Shown: positions 1 to 11,491, counted from the stretch's first letter. The stretch: DNA of 64,000 bases from Pseudovirgaria hyperparasitica (GCF_010093815.1 NW_022985558.1:316640-380639); one strand, 5' to 3'. Numbers and translations: made by a program. Notes: generated from the letters alone by a model not told the origin.

Positions 1-1024
1 GATGTTAGGGTATATTCTGAATAGAAAAGGACTAAATTGGGGGGATTTTGTTTGGATCTGTCTCAAAATGCAAAATGATCGTCTGTGGCAAGCTGAAGCA
101 GCTAGGAAATTATCTCGTCCTACTTGAACTACCCCTGAGGGGCCTTTATATACCGCTCGTGAACATGTTTTCGAATTTTGAGTTCTACGAAGGAATAGCT
201 GGAAGATAGTACGACACGCTTGGTGCATTACTGATGGTTACGTCTATCAGCATACCGCTTCAACCTAGGCATATAGCATGTGATGAGCAACGGTCCTCCC
301 TAAGTAGCCTATTTAATGCTTTGTTTTGAGTTTCTTCCTCTTCATCAACGATGCAAAACGATCAATACTCTAAAAGAAATTAACAGCGAGATAGGTAGTT
401 CGCTCGATTATCATTCTATATTGTCGAAAATCCATGGTTGACAAAAATAAAAAGTCCGCCGTGGCCCTGGAGGGTGGTAAAAGTATTCATATGTGTTATA
501 TTGTCTCATTCAATCACATGGTCTGATTACTAGTCAATACAAGTAAGGGTTGAAAAATCTCTTCTATCTCGGGTCTTTACATTGTAGACCACATCTCACA
601 TCTTGAGGATATCCATCTGTAGATTTTCTCTTGTCTAAACCTGGTAGTGTGGTTGCTGAGTCGAATCGTAAGCCAACAGTAAATAAGCTAGACCGGAAGG
701 AGAGATGCTCACGATGCATGCCCAAAAGCGAACGTGACTTGAGCCTTTATAACCATGCTTCGAGAATCTCAAGCTTTGAATTGTAAACAAAGGTCTTGTG
801 TTGGAACTCAGGATTCCTGACCGGTTTTGCAAATGCCGCGCGGTGCGAACCTAGATAGATAGTGAGCTTATCGATATCAAAACTCTAATAACAGCAATAC
901 TTACGAGAGCTTACGATCGAGACAACAGCCAGATCATACTCACTGATCGTCCAACTAGCATAAATTTCACTCCTTTACCGTACCAATGCCAGTTCAACAG
1001 ATCCACCCTGCCCCGACAAAAATT
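1..1024. other. Intergenic, no gene seen
   Basis: Both strands carry only short frames without recognisable protein features. The stretch is moderately AT-rich. I see no tRNA, tandem repeat or splice-consistent exon chain. It could hold the 5' or 3' end of a gene lying to the left of the window. Confidence 0.6.
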
Positions 1025-1594
1025 TCACTCTGCCATGTCTGGTCCACGACTCGAACACTCCCAACACCTCAAATCCCTCTGCCCACAGAACCCCCAAGTC
1101 TCCACACCCTCCCCAGGATCAAGAATCCCCAACTCTCCACACTCATGACAAAACACATGCTTTTCCAACCCCAACCACACCCATCTTCCCCTCATATTCC
1201 GAGACACCTTCTCCGAAACAACCATACAATCCACACACTTCTTGCTCGTCCAACACTTATCCAGCACAGCCCCATCAATCTTTCCCTCTCCCGTACGTGG
1301 AAACTCCTTGCCCAATTTCACGGAGCAGGGAAAGCGATCCAGACCGCGAATGCGCTCGCAGGACGTGCATGCTAGGATATTGTGCTCTAGGGCAAACTGT
1401 GTGGGCTGTAGGAAGGGTCCGGTGTATATGAGAGGGAGGATATTCAAGCGGGTACTGAGGATTGGATCCGGGATTACGGAGCGCATGTGTCTGCATGTTT
1501 TACGTAGGAGGCAGCGGGATGTAAGGGGGAGGGCGTCTGCAATTAGGAGGTGGAGTTCGCAAGGCAGTCGAAGGTATGATGGAGAGAGGGCCAT
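1025..1594 (-). CDS. F-box-like protein with Cys-pair (zinc-type) C-terminal half
   Basis: Single-exon ORF of 189 aa counted from the internal ATG at 1594; an upstream in-frame ATG at 1768 would add 58 residues. The N-terminus (LRLPCELHLLIADALP, then a CLLRKTC stretch) resembles the start of an F-box, the Skp1-binding helix bundle of SCF ubiquitin ligase adaptors. The rest contains spaced Cys pairs (CTSC, CVDC, CHEC, CWEC) that could bind zinc. Fungal genomes hold many short F-box proteins of this style with unknown targets. The start at 1594 is chosen because the F-box begins right after it; the 58 extra residues look like translated leader. Function beyond 'possible SCF adaptor' cannot be read from the sequence. 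Confidence 0.6.
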   Translation of the reverse strand: MALSPSYLRLPCELHLLIADALPLTSRCLLRKTCRHMRSVIPDPILSTRLNILPLIYTGPFLQPTQFALEHNILACTSCERIRGLDRFPCSVKLGKEFPRTGEGKIDGAVLDKCWTSKKCVDCMVVSEKVSRNMRGRWVWLGLEKHVFCHECGELGILDPGEGVETWGFCGQRDLRCWECSSRGPDMAE

Positions 1595-1895
1595 AGTGAT
1601 TAGGCACTTAGATCGTATCGAGGCTGGTTGCTGGCATTTGCTTAGTGTTGTAGCATTGATGTCGGGATGTTGTTGCGATTCATAACTGACGGGTGGAGAT
1701 GTGGGGTAGCGTGGGGGGAACGGATGAATGAATGCGGGGCATGGGAACTCCACAGTATATATGGGCACGTTTGAGCCTGGGCGAACCTTTTGCTACACTA
1801 CCAGTATATCAGTCCAGCTTAGTCAGTGTCGATAGCCATTGGAAGTGTCCTCGAGTGAGGAAAAGATGATTTCTTTGGAATAATGGACCTCCTGA

Positions 1896-4355
1896 CTACC
1901 TTCGACCACCCTTCGGCTTCCCACTCGGTCTTCCACTTGGCTTGCCAGCCGCTTTTGACCCTGGCTTCCCTTTACCCCCTTTTGGTCCCTTGACCGTCGC
2001 TGACTTGCCAACATTCTCGACATCCTTCTTTGTCTTCTTCCATTCTTTGCCTTCACGTCTCAAGTCCTTATCCTCCAACTTCTTCCTTTCTTTCCCGCTC
2101 AGCTTTTTCTTCTTTTCACCTGGCTTCTTGCCACCTTGAGCGGCTGCGTCCTTGGCCGCCGCAGTCTTCTTTTCACTCTCAGACTGGAACCACTCTCGCT
2201 TCGGTCTTGCCTTGATCTCGGCAGCGTACTTGACCATGTTTTCTGACTTTGTGAGGTCACGCTCAGCAATAGTAATCATCTTCTCCTCCTTCTCCTCCTT
2301 AAGTACCGCTTCAATATCTTCTTCAAGTTCTTCTAACCTTTTAGACCAGCGCTCAACATCTTCATTAGGGATGCTTCGCGATTGAATAATAGCGCCTTGG
2401 GTGCGAGCGGCCTTGACAGCGGCGCGGACGACCTTGCGATCTGGCTCCGCAGCAAGTGTACATGCGCGACCAGACCTACCTGCACGGGCGGTACGACCGA
2501 CACGATGTAGGTAGATCTCGTGGGAATGCGGAGTTGTGTAATTGATAACCACAGAGATATTCTTGATATCGAGACCACGGGAAGCGAGATCGGTACACAA
2601 TAGATACGCAGAGGTTCCAGATCGGAATGACTCTATGGCTTGGATACGCTTGAAACAATATTAGCCATGTCTATATTTTTGGGAGAGCAACAAGTCACAT
2701 ACCTGTTCTTGACTCATATTGCCATGAAGCTCGCTGGCCTTCATGCCACATAGACCAAATATAACGCGAAGACGATGAGCTTCCTTCTTCTGAGGCAGGA
2801 AAATAATGACACGGTCCCGATAGACCTTCTCGCACAAGTACATTAGGTATGCGAGACGCTTGTCTTCTTTACCAGGTCGTAATCGGATGAACTCTTGAAC
2901 CAATCCCTTTACTGTGGACTTTTTCGCATCGACCATCAATCGGACAGGTCTGTTGAGGCCGACACGAATCAAGTTATCGATGGACTCGGTCATAGTGGCA
3001 GAAAACAGCATGGTTTGTCTTGATTTGGGTATTAATGAGATGATCTCGTTCAACTCATCGGCGAAACCCTCTTCCAACATGCGATCTGCTTCATCGAGAA
3101 CAAGAATTTCCAGAGTTTCGACCGTAAAGCTCGGCGAATTACGGACGTGATCGATGAATCGACCAGGCGTAGCGATGATGACGTCTGGTCGCGTCTTGAG
3201 AACATTTTCTTGGTCCTTTAAGCTGAAACCTCCCACAGCCTGAGCGAATGTAATGTCTGTGAACGCCGCTAGCTTCTTAGATACATTGAAGCACTGCACA
3301 GCCAACTCACGAGTTGGCATGACTACAGCAACGCGCGTGGTTGGGACTTTCTTCGGTCGATAGAGGAGACGTTCGAGGATGGGTATCATGAAAGCCGCAG
3401 TCTTTCCTGAACCAGTGACAGCACTACCAACAACATCTTTACCAAGCAAGGCCACTGGTATCGTCTTGGCCTGGATTGGTGTCGGCTCTGCGAAGCCAAT
3501 GGAGGCCAGCCCTCTCAGTATCGGACGCGATAAAGACATAGCTTGGAATGAAGCTGATATTTTGGCAGTGGAAGCTTTGTGGTCGTCTGATTCAGGCGCG
3601 AAGAAATCTTTACGCCGTTGTGCTTCCACGGCATCTTCAACCTCAGAGTCAGACTCATCTTGAGGAGCGAGATCATCAGGGTGAGCCACTGGCTCAGCGA
3701 TAGACTCATCGTCTGATTCCTCTCCTTCACCGTCTTCCTGACCGCCCTTGTCTCCCTCATCCTCGGAGTCTTCTTCTGCACCGCTCTCATCCTCACCAGT
3801 AGCTCCCATACCGAAACCGTCCTCAGCAAGAAGCTCGTCATCATCATCATCTTCAAGTCCTTCAAACTCCACTTCATCTTCTTCTGCATCTGCGTCCGTG
3901 GTAGATGCTTTAGCTTCACCGGTCTCTTCCTTTGCGAGCTTTCTCCGCGCAATAATGTCGTCAACAGACAAGCCCGTAGTGGTCTGCTTTTGGGACTTGT
4001 CATCACGCTTTTCCCACCCATCAAAATCTTCTAGCAGGTCTCCGCCAACGTCTCCGACAACAAACTCAAACTCCGAGTCCATGTCTGCATCCTCGTCTGC
4101 ACCATTAGCAGGCGTAGGTCGCGTATAGACCTCAACATCGTCCTGGCTTGGCACATCCGTTTCTTTCCGGGCTTTCTTGCCTTTTTTGTCTTTCTTGCTC
4201 TTCTTGCTTTCTGCGCCATTCAATTGTACGTCTTCGGTGGCTCGCTTGCGCTTTTTGCTGGGTAGAGAAGGTGGAACGTCGTCGAGGTCAGGTACTGACT
4301 CATTGTCAGATATGGTATGAACGAAGTCGTCCTCGTCAATCATCTTGGGCGCCAT
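1896..4355 (-). CDS. DRS1: ATP-dependent DEAD-box RNA helicase Drs1 (60S ribosome assembly)
   Basis: Two exons, complement(1896..2648, 2703..4355), with a 54-nt GTATGT...AG intron; 801 aa, close to yeast Drs1 (752 aa). The N-terminal ~270 residues are rich in Asp, Glu and Lys. The helicase core then shows the Q motif (GFAEPTPIQ), Walker A (AVTGSGKT), LDEADRML (a canonical DEAD motif), LFSATM, and HRVGRTARAGR in the second RecA lobe (exon 2). The C-terminal ~120 residues are Lys/Arg-rich, typical of nucleolar helicases. In yeast, Drs1 acts in the nucleolus on pre-60S particles during 27S/25S rRNA processing. The acidic N-terminus and nucleolar-type tail separate it from other DEAD-box proteins. 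It starts 211 bp from the oppositely oriented SDO1, so the two ribosome-assembly genes probably share a promoter region. Confidence 0.93.
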
Positions 4356-4566
4356 AGGAGAATTGAGAGGCAGCGTAAATTGCTTGAATCAGCCAAGATG
4401 TAGCCAAACTTTTTCCCAGATAGACAAGCGCACGGACCGTATGCTAAAATACAAAATCTTGGCATGGATTGATGCCTGAACTGCCACAAAAAGTTCGGAA
4501 ATGCAAGCAACCCCACCTGTGCCGACCCTGCGATTGAATACCAAAACATCTTCGCAGTCAGACAAG
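4356..4566. promoter_or_regulatory. Shared divergent promoter region of DRS1 and SDO1
   Basis: These 211 bp separate the start codons of two head-to-head genes that both act on the 60S subunit. No named binding site was identified by eye; the call rests on gene orientation and spacing only. Confidence 0.45.
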
Positions 4567-5603
4567 ATGCCTATCAACCAGGTATGTCTACTTGTTTGTA
4601 TTGATTTATTCCAGTAAACCTAATTTTCCACAGCCCTCGAATCAGATTAAGCTCACGAACGTGGCTTTGGTGCGCATGAAGAAGGGCAAGTCTATTAAAC
4701 CTGTGCCACTTTGCGCCGGACTGACAAAGGCAATCCATAGGCAAGAAGCGCTATGAGATAGCATGCTACAAGAACAAAGTCCTGGAATGGCGCAGCGGGT
4801 CTGAGAAGGACATTGACAACGTTCTCCAAATTCCCAACGTCTTCCTCTCCGTCAGCAAAGGCCAAGTCGCCCCGAACGAAGATCTGAACAAGTCATTCCC
4901 CAAGAAAACGCGCGAAGAAATCACGCTCGAGATATTGAACAAAGGCGAGCTGCAGGTTGGGGAAAAGGAGCGCTCTGCACAGCTGGAGCGAGTACACAAT
5001 GAGGTGATTGACATTGTTGCTGGCAAGTTGGTGGATCCGAGAACGAAGAGGGTGTACACGACCGGCATGATCGAGAAGGCGCTCGACCAGTTAAGCTCGC
5101 AGCGAACCCACGCGCCAGAATCGAAAGGTGCACCGAGTGCGAGCGGGACAGCCACGCCGACGACAGACGGGGACAAGGAGAAGGTCAAGACCAAGGATTT
5201 ACCCAGCTGGACCGGCGTTGTGACAACGCGATCTGCGAAGTCGCAAGCCCTCGACGCCATGAAGGCTCTGATCGCACATCAACCCATCCCCGTTGGACGA
5301 GCCAGGATGCGGCTGCGCATAACCTGCCCCACGAGTATCCTTAAGCAGAGCGCCAAGATGACAACGAAGTCGACAGAGGAAGGTGCAGATGGCGAGGAGA
5401 TCAAGAAGAGTACTGTAAAGGATTGCATATTAAGTTTTGTTGAACAGGCAGAATCCCAAGAGACAGTGGGAGAGGAGTGGGAATTGGTCGGATTCGTCGA
5501 GCCTGGCGCGTATAAGTCGTTAACAGAGTTTGTTGGCACGCAGACCAAGGGCCGTGCAAGAGCAGAGGTACTTGACATGGCTGTCATGCATGAGGGTGAT
5601 TGA
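4567..5603 (+). CDS. SDO1: Ribosome maturation factor Sdo1 (SBDS orthologue)
   Basis: Three exons, join(4567..4581, 4634..4685, 4741..5603), 309 aa. The protein starts MPINQPSNQIKLTNVALVRM, nearly identical to yeast Sdo1, and contains the FYSH-domain stretch IACYKNKVLEWRSG, the KGELQ motif and a C-terminal domain resembling EF-G domain V. Sdo1/SBDS works with the GTPase Efl1 to release Tif6/eIF6 from late cytoplasmic 60S subunits. The first coding exon is only five codons. Intron 2 cannot be spliced with a GT donor without breaking the frame; a GC donor (GCAAGT at 4686) restores the family sequence KKGKKRYEIACYKNK. The protein is longer than yeast Sdo1 (250 aa), owing to a Gly/Ala/Thr insert near residues 125-145 and a charged insert near residues 210-225. 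Confidence 0.93.
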
Positions 5604-6446
5604 GTGTGGAGAGAAGCAGAGACTTGTGGTGGATTCGAAGGTGACGGTTCAATCCACTGAGACAAGCATCGCGAGCTGGCCAGGCTCCATGCAATAGTCA
5701 CAGCAGAGATGCACTCTCATGCGCGATCTAATGACTGCGCAGACAATACACGCGCATACCCGCGTCTGCTTCACAGGCTTCACAGGACCACCGGCACGGG
5801 AAAGCAGCGCATGATACTCGTCCGTCCGAACTTGAGCGCATAACAACTTTCTCCAGGGAATGCATACACGGAACAAAGCACACTATTCAATATCTTCATA
5901 AGCCTCCATGCAGTCCTTCAACAAGAAATCCTCCCCGCGACCCCCCACGAACTCTCCATCCTAGCCGCAGCCCTGCATTTCCCTGCCACGTGTATGTACT
6001 TGCATAGCACAGATCCATACCGTCGTCACATCATCTCTCTACCATGTAGTTACTTGGAGGATACATTCATACACGCCCAGTCCACCAATGAACATCTGAC
6101 ATGTATATGTGTATACGCCCAAAAAAAAGCACTCGAAAGTTCTCCTCATCCTCCAACGTCCCGCCCTCCCTTCCTCCCGCAGCTCCACCACTATCCCACA
6201 AAGCACTACAACGAGAATCTCAATCAATCAACCAGTCAATCATTCAATCATACCATCCATCATAACCCCTCATAAGATCATAATCATAAAGTCATTCCAC
6301 CACCACCAAGGACGGATGTACCCGCATCCCATCCCGTCCCAATCCCCTATCCCTCCTTCCCCCCCCTCTCCCCACCCCATCCCGTCCCATCCCTTCTCCA
6401 GTCCCCCATTACTCGATTCCCCCAAATCCCCCCTCCCCCTCAAAAA
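5604..6446. other. Intergenic; C-rich tract next to the downstream gene
   Basis: No coding signal is convincing. From about 6320 to 6480 the + strand is dominated by C-runs separated by A and T, so the complementary strand, which is the sense strand of the gene ending at 6447, is G-rich in its 3' region. About 6215-6260 is a short CAATCA-rich stretch. Confidence 0.5.
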
Positions 6447-7157
6447 TCAATCCCACCAAACCCCCCTCCTCACCCGCCCACACCCCTGCAAAACCCCAAG
6501 CACAACCGCACTACTCGTCCGCACGCCCCACCTGCGCCCCAGCGGCTCCGCGATCGCAGTCCAATCATACTGGCACCCGTCATGCAGGTGGAGGATCAAG
6601 CTGACAAGATGTGCGTCGATAGGGTGCAGGTTTGCGTCTGTATTTGCGTTTGTGTTGTAGTGCGGGTTGGAACAGGGGGAGGGGGATGGGTGTGTGGTTG
6701 TTATGATGGAGATGCGGGGGTCGAGGGTGCGTGTGGTTGTGGTTGTGTTAGATGATTGGGTATGTGCTGGTGGTGGTGGCGGGAGATGATGATTGTTATT
6801 GAGTTCCGCGGTGGTGTGACGAGGGGGAGTGTGAGGGGGAGAGTCCAAGGTCGTTGGGGCGGTCGTGAGGATATTCGGTGTATGTACAGCAGTTATATTT
6901 TCGCCATGCTCGTCAATCTCATCCAGCGCGAGCGGCGGCGTGAGGGCTGCGATGTCACATTCGCAGAGTTGATTCCTGGCGATGTGCGTGCGGGACGCGG
7001 AGAAAGAACCAGAACCAGAGGCAAACCATGAACCAGAAGAAGACGAAGGTCGGAAAAAGGTAGGTTTGAGACAAGACACAACGGAATCGACCCTGACAAG
7101 GGGAGGTGACGGGGCAGCAGGAGGAGGATAGGAGGACGACTGGGCCGTTTGATCCAT
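6447..7157 (-). CDS. Pro/Ser/Thr-rich hypothetical protein with a conserved-looking C-terminus
   Basis: Single-exon ORF of 236 aa from the ATG at 7157; the frame extends upstream only with non-ATG codons. Residues 1-170 are low complexity, rich in Pro, Ser, Thr and Asn. The last ~55 residues (DAHLVSLILHLHDG, then DWTAIAEPLGRRWG) look folded and recall a Myb/SANT-like three-helix pattern with spaced aromatic residues, which is only a suggestion. I do not recognise the family. A strong G-run cluster lies just upstream of the start. The low-complexity part could arise by chance in a C-rich region, so the ORF is moderately supported. Confidence 0.5.
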   Translation of the reverse strand: MDQTAQSSSYPPPAAPSPPLVRVDSVVSCLKPTFFRPSSSSGSWFASGSGSFSASRTHIARNQLCECDIAALTPPLALDEIDEHGENITAVHTPNILTTAPTTLDSPPHTPPRHTTAELNNNHHLPPPPPAHTQSSNTTTTTRTLDPRISIITTTHPSPSPCSNPHYNTNANTDANLHPIDAHLVSLILHLHDGCQYDWTAIAEPLGRRWGVRTSSAVVLGVLQGCGRVRRGVWWD

Positions 7158-7185
7158 TATGTGAGCATTAGGGGCTATCAAAGAC

Positions 7186-7223
7186 GGGGGGGTTTCTGGG
7201 GATATAGGGGAGGGGGACGGGGG
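7186..7223 (+). promoter_or_regulatory. G-run cluster fitting the G-quadruplex pattern
   Basis: Five runs of four or more G (7186-7192, 7198-7201, 7207-7210, 7212-7216, 7219-7223) are separated by loops of one to five bases, fitting the G3+N1-7 rule. It sits 29 bp upstream of the start codon of the minus-strand ORF 6447-7157, on its template strand. Confidence 0.5.
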
Positions 7224-7959
7224 TGAACTTCAGAAAGATTTGGAAAAGTGGTTTGAGCTTGGAAGAGAAGAAGAGGCCGGTTCGTGGGCCGGCATGTTTA
7301 TATTTCACAACTTCATGCTGGAGACAAAGGTTGCGAGGACGGAGAAGCAGAGAGAAAGAGAAGGGAAAAGAAGGTTCGAGTGTGGAGTACTGCCAACAGG
7401 TTGGTATGGAGACGTGTGTTTGACGCTTAGAGGATGTCAGTTGTCAACGGATGGTACCAACTGCGTCGTCGTGAACAGAAAATGCTTGCATAGATGGCTT
7501 TGCGGGGTGGGCGTGTTGTTTCGGCATGGTTAGTTTCGAAATTCATGTATCGAGATGCAGGTTAAACAGGGGTCGACGTGTATGAGCGTCTGTAGCACGA
7601 ATAGAGTGTCAGCAGAATAGTACCCCAAGCCCACAACACAGATTGATGCAGGGCAACGGATTACTGCACGGCAAGCGGATCCACGTTGCAACAGTCTTCA
7701 ACAACAGCGCATGGCGGAACGAGTTGGTGGTGGTTCAAGCCGAGAATTGATTGCTACAATGAGTTAACCCTCTCACTCCGAGCGAACCTCGACGACAACA
7801 CCAGATCGTGCAATACGCTTTGTCTAGCAGCCATGCGAGTGCCATAAATGCAGTAGTGAAGAGACCAATAACCGATTTTTTCGTCCATTCACATCCAGCA
7901 GCGAGCGCAAAGAATCCCCCACCAAGCGCCACCATGTTCGATCCGCAACCCGCACACGT
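7224..7959. other. Intergenic, no gene seen
   Basis: Between the start of the Pro/Ser-rich gene and the stop of RPS18. A 65-codon minus-strand frame at 7735-7935 has two hydrophobic stretches but lies in the expected 3' untranslated region of RPS18 and has no other support. Confidence 0.5.
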
Positions 7960-8543
7960 TTAACCCTTCTTCTTCGACACACCAACGGTACGTCCTCTCC
8001 GACCGGTGGTCTTGCTGTGTTGACCCCTGACACGGAGACCCCAGTAGTGACGGAGACCACGGTGAGCGCGGATCTTCTTCAGGCGCTCCAAATCCTCACG
8101 CAGCTTGCTGTCTACGCCGTTGGCGAGCGTCTGGTAGTTCTTGCCATCAACGATGTCGCGTTGTCTGTTGAGAAACCAGGTAGGGATCTTGTACTGGGTT
8201 GGGTTCTGAACAATGGTAACAATGCGCTCGAGTTCTTCGGAGGTCAGGTCACCGGCACTAGACATCTATTAGACTGGGTTTCGTCCAGGTTTGCGTATGA
8301 TGCTATCGTACCGCTTGTTCAAGTCGACATCGGCCTTTTTGCAGACCAAGTTGGAGTAACGACGGCCAACACCCTTGATCTTCGTCAAGGCGTACATGAC
8401 CTTTTGCTTGCCATCGACGTTGGTGTTGAGCAGACGGATAATGTATTGGAAGTTCGACTTCTCTCCGGAGACAAGTGCTAGAGTTCCATTAGCATTCGAG
8501 TCGTCTTCTCGCACTATGGTAGAGCATAGGGATGCGTACACAT
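7960..8543 (-). CDS. RPS18: 40S ribosomal protein uS13 (S18)
   Basis: Three exons, complement(7960..8257, 8312..8477, 8540..8543), 155 aa, the normal length. The sequence follows yeast Rps18 closely: [14 protein letters not shown], then [30 protein letters not shown], and a C-terminal [16 protein letters not shown] tail. uS13 sits in the head of the small subunit and contacts the P-site tRNA and the 60S subunit through bridge B1. The first coding exon is only four bases (ATG plus one), with an intron directly after the start codon, a layout common in fungal ribosomal protein genes. Both introns (62 and 54 nt) have TAAT-type branch sites. Confidence 0.95.
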
Positions 8544-8935
8544 GATGGGCCACTCGTTGTCGTTGTTGTCGGATGGGTGTTCAAAGTCGTGATGTGCACT
8601 ATGCTAAGAAGCGAGAATGAGGAATTTGGCCTGGTGGGCGCTAGTGTGTGTGTAGATCACGTGAATTTAGCGACACCTGTATGGTCCGTGCACGAACACG
8701 ATGTCAACGTCGCGCGTGGCACTCCGATCAGCGACATTGGATAGAGAATATTCTTCTTGTCATCTTGAATGATACAATTCTTTGATTTGCAATCTATACA
8801 CTGTATGATTTCCAAGACGAATACAGGCCAATGATCAATTCCTAACACATTCTGTGTAACTCCTCCATCAAAACCTTTCCTGCCGATATAACAGAACACC
8901 TTCTACCAAGGCGCTTGCTCGTCGTGGGTGAATCT

Positions 8936-10611
8936 TCATTTCTCAACCCACTCACCACTCAGCCAGCGGTTGAAGAAGTCAAGACTAGCCTCAGGCTGGT
9001 CGTGAGGAATCATGTGACCGCCCGCATGCAGTCTCATGAAGCTAAAGTTGCCAGAAGCCTTGACATCACCAATCTTCTTGTCAGAGCCTGTCAAGATAAG
9101 GTCTTTGGTCTTGGCGTCATTGTAAGCCTTCTTGCCGGGCCACTCCAAAGCCTCGGCCCAGGCTCTGTTGCCGAGCCAGTTGCAGATGTAGTCAGCATCG
9201 CCAGCGTAGATCAAGACGGGGATCTCCTTGATAAGGTCGGGCACAAGGCGGTAGAATGGCATCATCCAGTCACCCTTGAATAGGAAGTTGCGGTTAATGT
9301 CGAAGTTGCAGCTGTCGAAGCTGCTGACCTCGGCACCAAGCGCATCCTGAACGTTCTTCTGGTTGAGATATTCTTGGATGTAGCCCATCTCGGAGTAGCA
9401 AAGGTTGCTTGAATCCTCGCACTTGCCACGAACATCATAGACATTCTGGCCGGTGCGCTGGTAAGGACCAATCATAGCGTTGTTGCAGTAGATGGCTGCA
9501 GGGACACACGACCATACTGACTCGGAATTATAGCATCCCTCGATGAGACTGGTGCAACGAGGAAGCGCGTTGTCCATAGCTTGGCACTCGCTCTCTCCCA
9601 AAACGGCTGGCCAGCCACCCTCACCGCAGGCCATGGGTCGGTAGTAGTCGTACTGCGTGAGAGGGTCGGTGAGACCGTTGCCAATCAGAACAGACTTGAG
9701 GTTGATGTTCCTCTTCTTGTGTGAGAGGATCTCGTGAGCAAATACCGGGATATAGTGACCAGCATATGATTCACCAGAGATGTGGAAGTCTTGCTTCGCG
9801 TACTGCGGAAACTGCTCAAAGAAGAGGGTAAGGAGAGCGTAAACATCCTTTCCAGCAGCAACGGTATCGCTGACCGAGCCACCACTGTAGGAGAAACCAA
9901 CATTGACAGGTTGATCAAGGAAGATGACGGAGGCGTTGCTGTTCCACGAGTAATCGTTGTACTTGACTTTGATGTCTTTGGTGATCGAAGACGGACCAAG
10001 CTCCATGAAGAGACCAGTCATAGACGAGCAGCCTGGGCCACCGTTGAGCCATAAAACAACAGGGTCGTTCTTGGGATCATTGCGGGACTCAAAGAACCCT
10101 ACATGAGGTATTAGCTATGGCAAACTACGAGGACTTCGGGCAACCTACAGTAGAACAAGTGCTTGTCGTTCTCATTGTCATCGAGGTACCCGCTGTACTG
10201 CTTGACCTTATCGACACCAAGCGCAGCAGGGTCGACCTTCTTAGTACGAAGATTGTACGCAGCAAGACTGCCTCCAATCCTCCGCTCTTGTTCGCCATCA
10301 GCGTTGGCTTCCCAGACGCTCTGGATATCCTCGCCCCTCATGATATGATCCCACTCCTTGTCAGCCTTCTTCGTGGCCGGCTTCGGCGAGGAGAAGAAAG
10401 CGGCCTGCTCGAAGTCCTTGGGGAACATCAGTGCCATCTCATCCCAAAGCGCGCGCGCTTCGCCGGTGAGCGACTTCAGCGACTCCTCCAAGTTGTGGAG
10501 CGGCTTCGTCCAGGCATCAGTGTCGAACTTGGGCATCTTGAACACCTGCTGCGGCGGCGTGAGCGCCGCAGAGGCAGCCCCGACCAGGAGTGCCGACGTA
10601 GCGACCTTCAT
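8936..10611 (-). CDS. Vacuolar serine carboxypeptidase Y (CPY, peptidase family S10)
   Basis: Two exons, complement(8936..10098, 10149..10611), 541 aa with a 50-nt intron that splits the Trp codon of FYWFFESRND. Signal peptide [16 protein letters not shown], then a propeptide of roughly 110 residues. The S10 core carries NGGPGCSS, the catalytic Ser in GESYAGHY (residue 265), the Asp in [13 protein letters not shown] (about 457) and the His in AGGHMIPHD (about 516). Length and order match fungal CpyA/CPY, which is sorted to the vacuole as a zymogen and removes C-terminal residues from peptides during protein turnover. The conserved Cys residues of the S10 fold, such as those near [10 protein letters not shown], are present. 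Nothing looks broken. Confidence 0.94.
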
Positions 10612-11491
10612 GGTGATGGAATGCTGCGTCGAGATGAGGCTTCAGGGGAGAGTGTAGTGGAGTGATCAGATGGAAACTGGATAAACTACGTCAGCACCTC
10701 GATAGCAGCGATAAGCTCACAGCTTGCGTGCAACTTACGAGAACAGAGATATGTGTAGTGATTGTAGGAGATGGGGTGCGGATGATGATAGAGAATACTC
10801 GAGAGAGGAATCACACTGGATACTCAGCAGAGTGTTCACAGAGTGTTGAGGGAGGAAGAGTGGAAGGGAGGAAGCTCATGAGGTCTCACCTGGAGTGCAC
10901 GGGTGGCGGTACCAGCTTGGATGTCATGCCAAGCCCAGGCACCTGCCGCGTGGTCACAGCAACCAATCACTGGAACCAGCCTCGGTCTACGATGTATTGG
11001 CACTAGCCTCATGTTATGGCGCGCGCGCGTGAGACAACAAGCCTCATCTCAAGCATACTCCGCTGTGACTGTGAACGCTGCTCCGTCTCCAATCGTCATA
11101 GGTATTATCAGCAAACAACTTGGAAGGGTATCCGCCTCGATCACCCTGCGCCACGCAATGTACCTGACAGGTCAGCATGCTGTGTAACCCAAGCAAGGAA
11201 CGCGTTATGAGATCTCCAGAGCCTACACAAATGGTCTTTGCCAAAATGAATCTATGCATATGTCTCTCTCTATATATACGAACTCATAAACCATGCCATG
11301 TATCAATATATGTACATACAAACGCCAACAACCACTAAGCAGTCTATCCACATACATACCCCTCAAAGAACGCCTAATAATGCAAACCGCGTCAAACCCC
11401 GGTGCGACCAGCCAGGGTGATGCCGTTTGGGTATCTGATACAAATCCCCATGAATAAAGGAAAAAAAAAGAGAAACCCTCCACTGTCCACC
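10612..11491. other. Intergenic; CPY promoter and region beyond the glucanase stop
   Basis: About 880 bp between the CPY start codon and the stop codon of the GH55 gene. Only short unsupported frames are present. Confidence 0.6.

Noticed and set aside
3748-4128. Ser-rich + strand frame of 126 codons
   Set aside because: Mirror of the Asp/Glu-rich N-terminus of DRS1 (GAN codons read as serine codons on the other strand).
7735-7935. 66-codon minus frame with two hydrophobic stretches
   Set aside because: Lies in the RPS18 3' flank, no support beyond being open.
10117-10665. 182-codon + strand frame
   Set aside because: Antisense of CPY exon 1 with no independent features.
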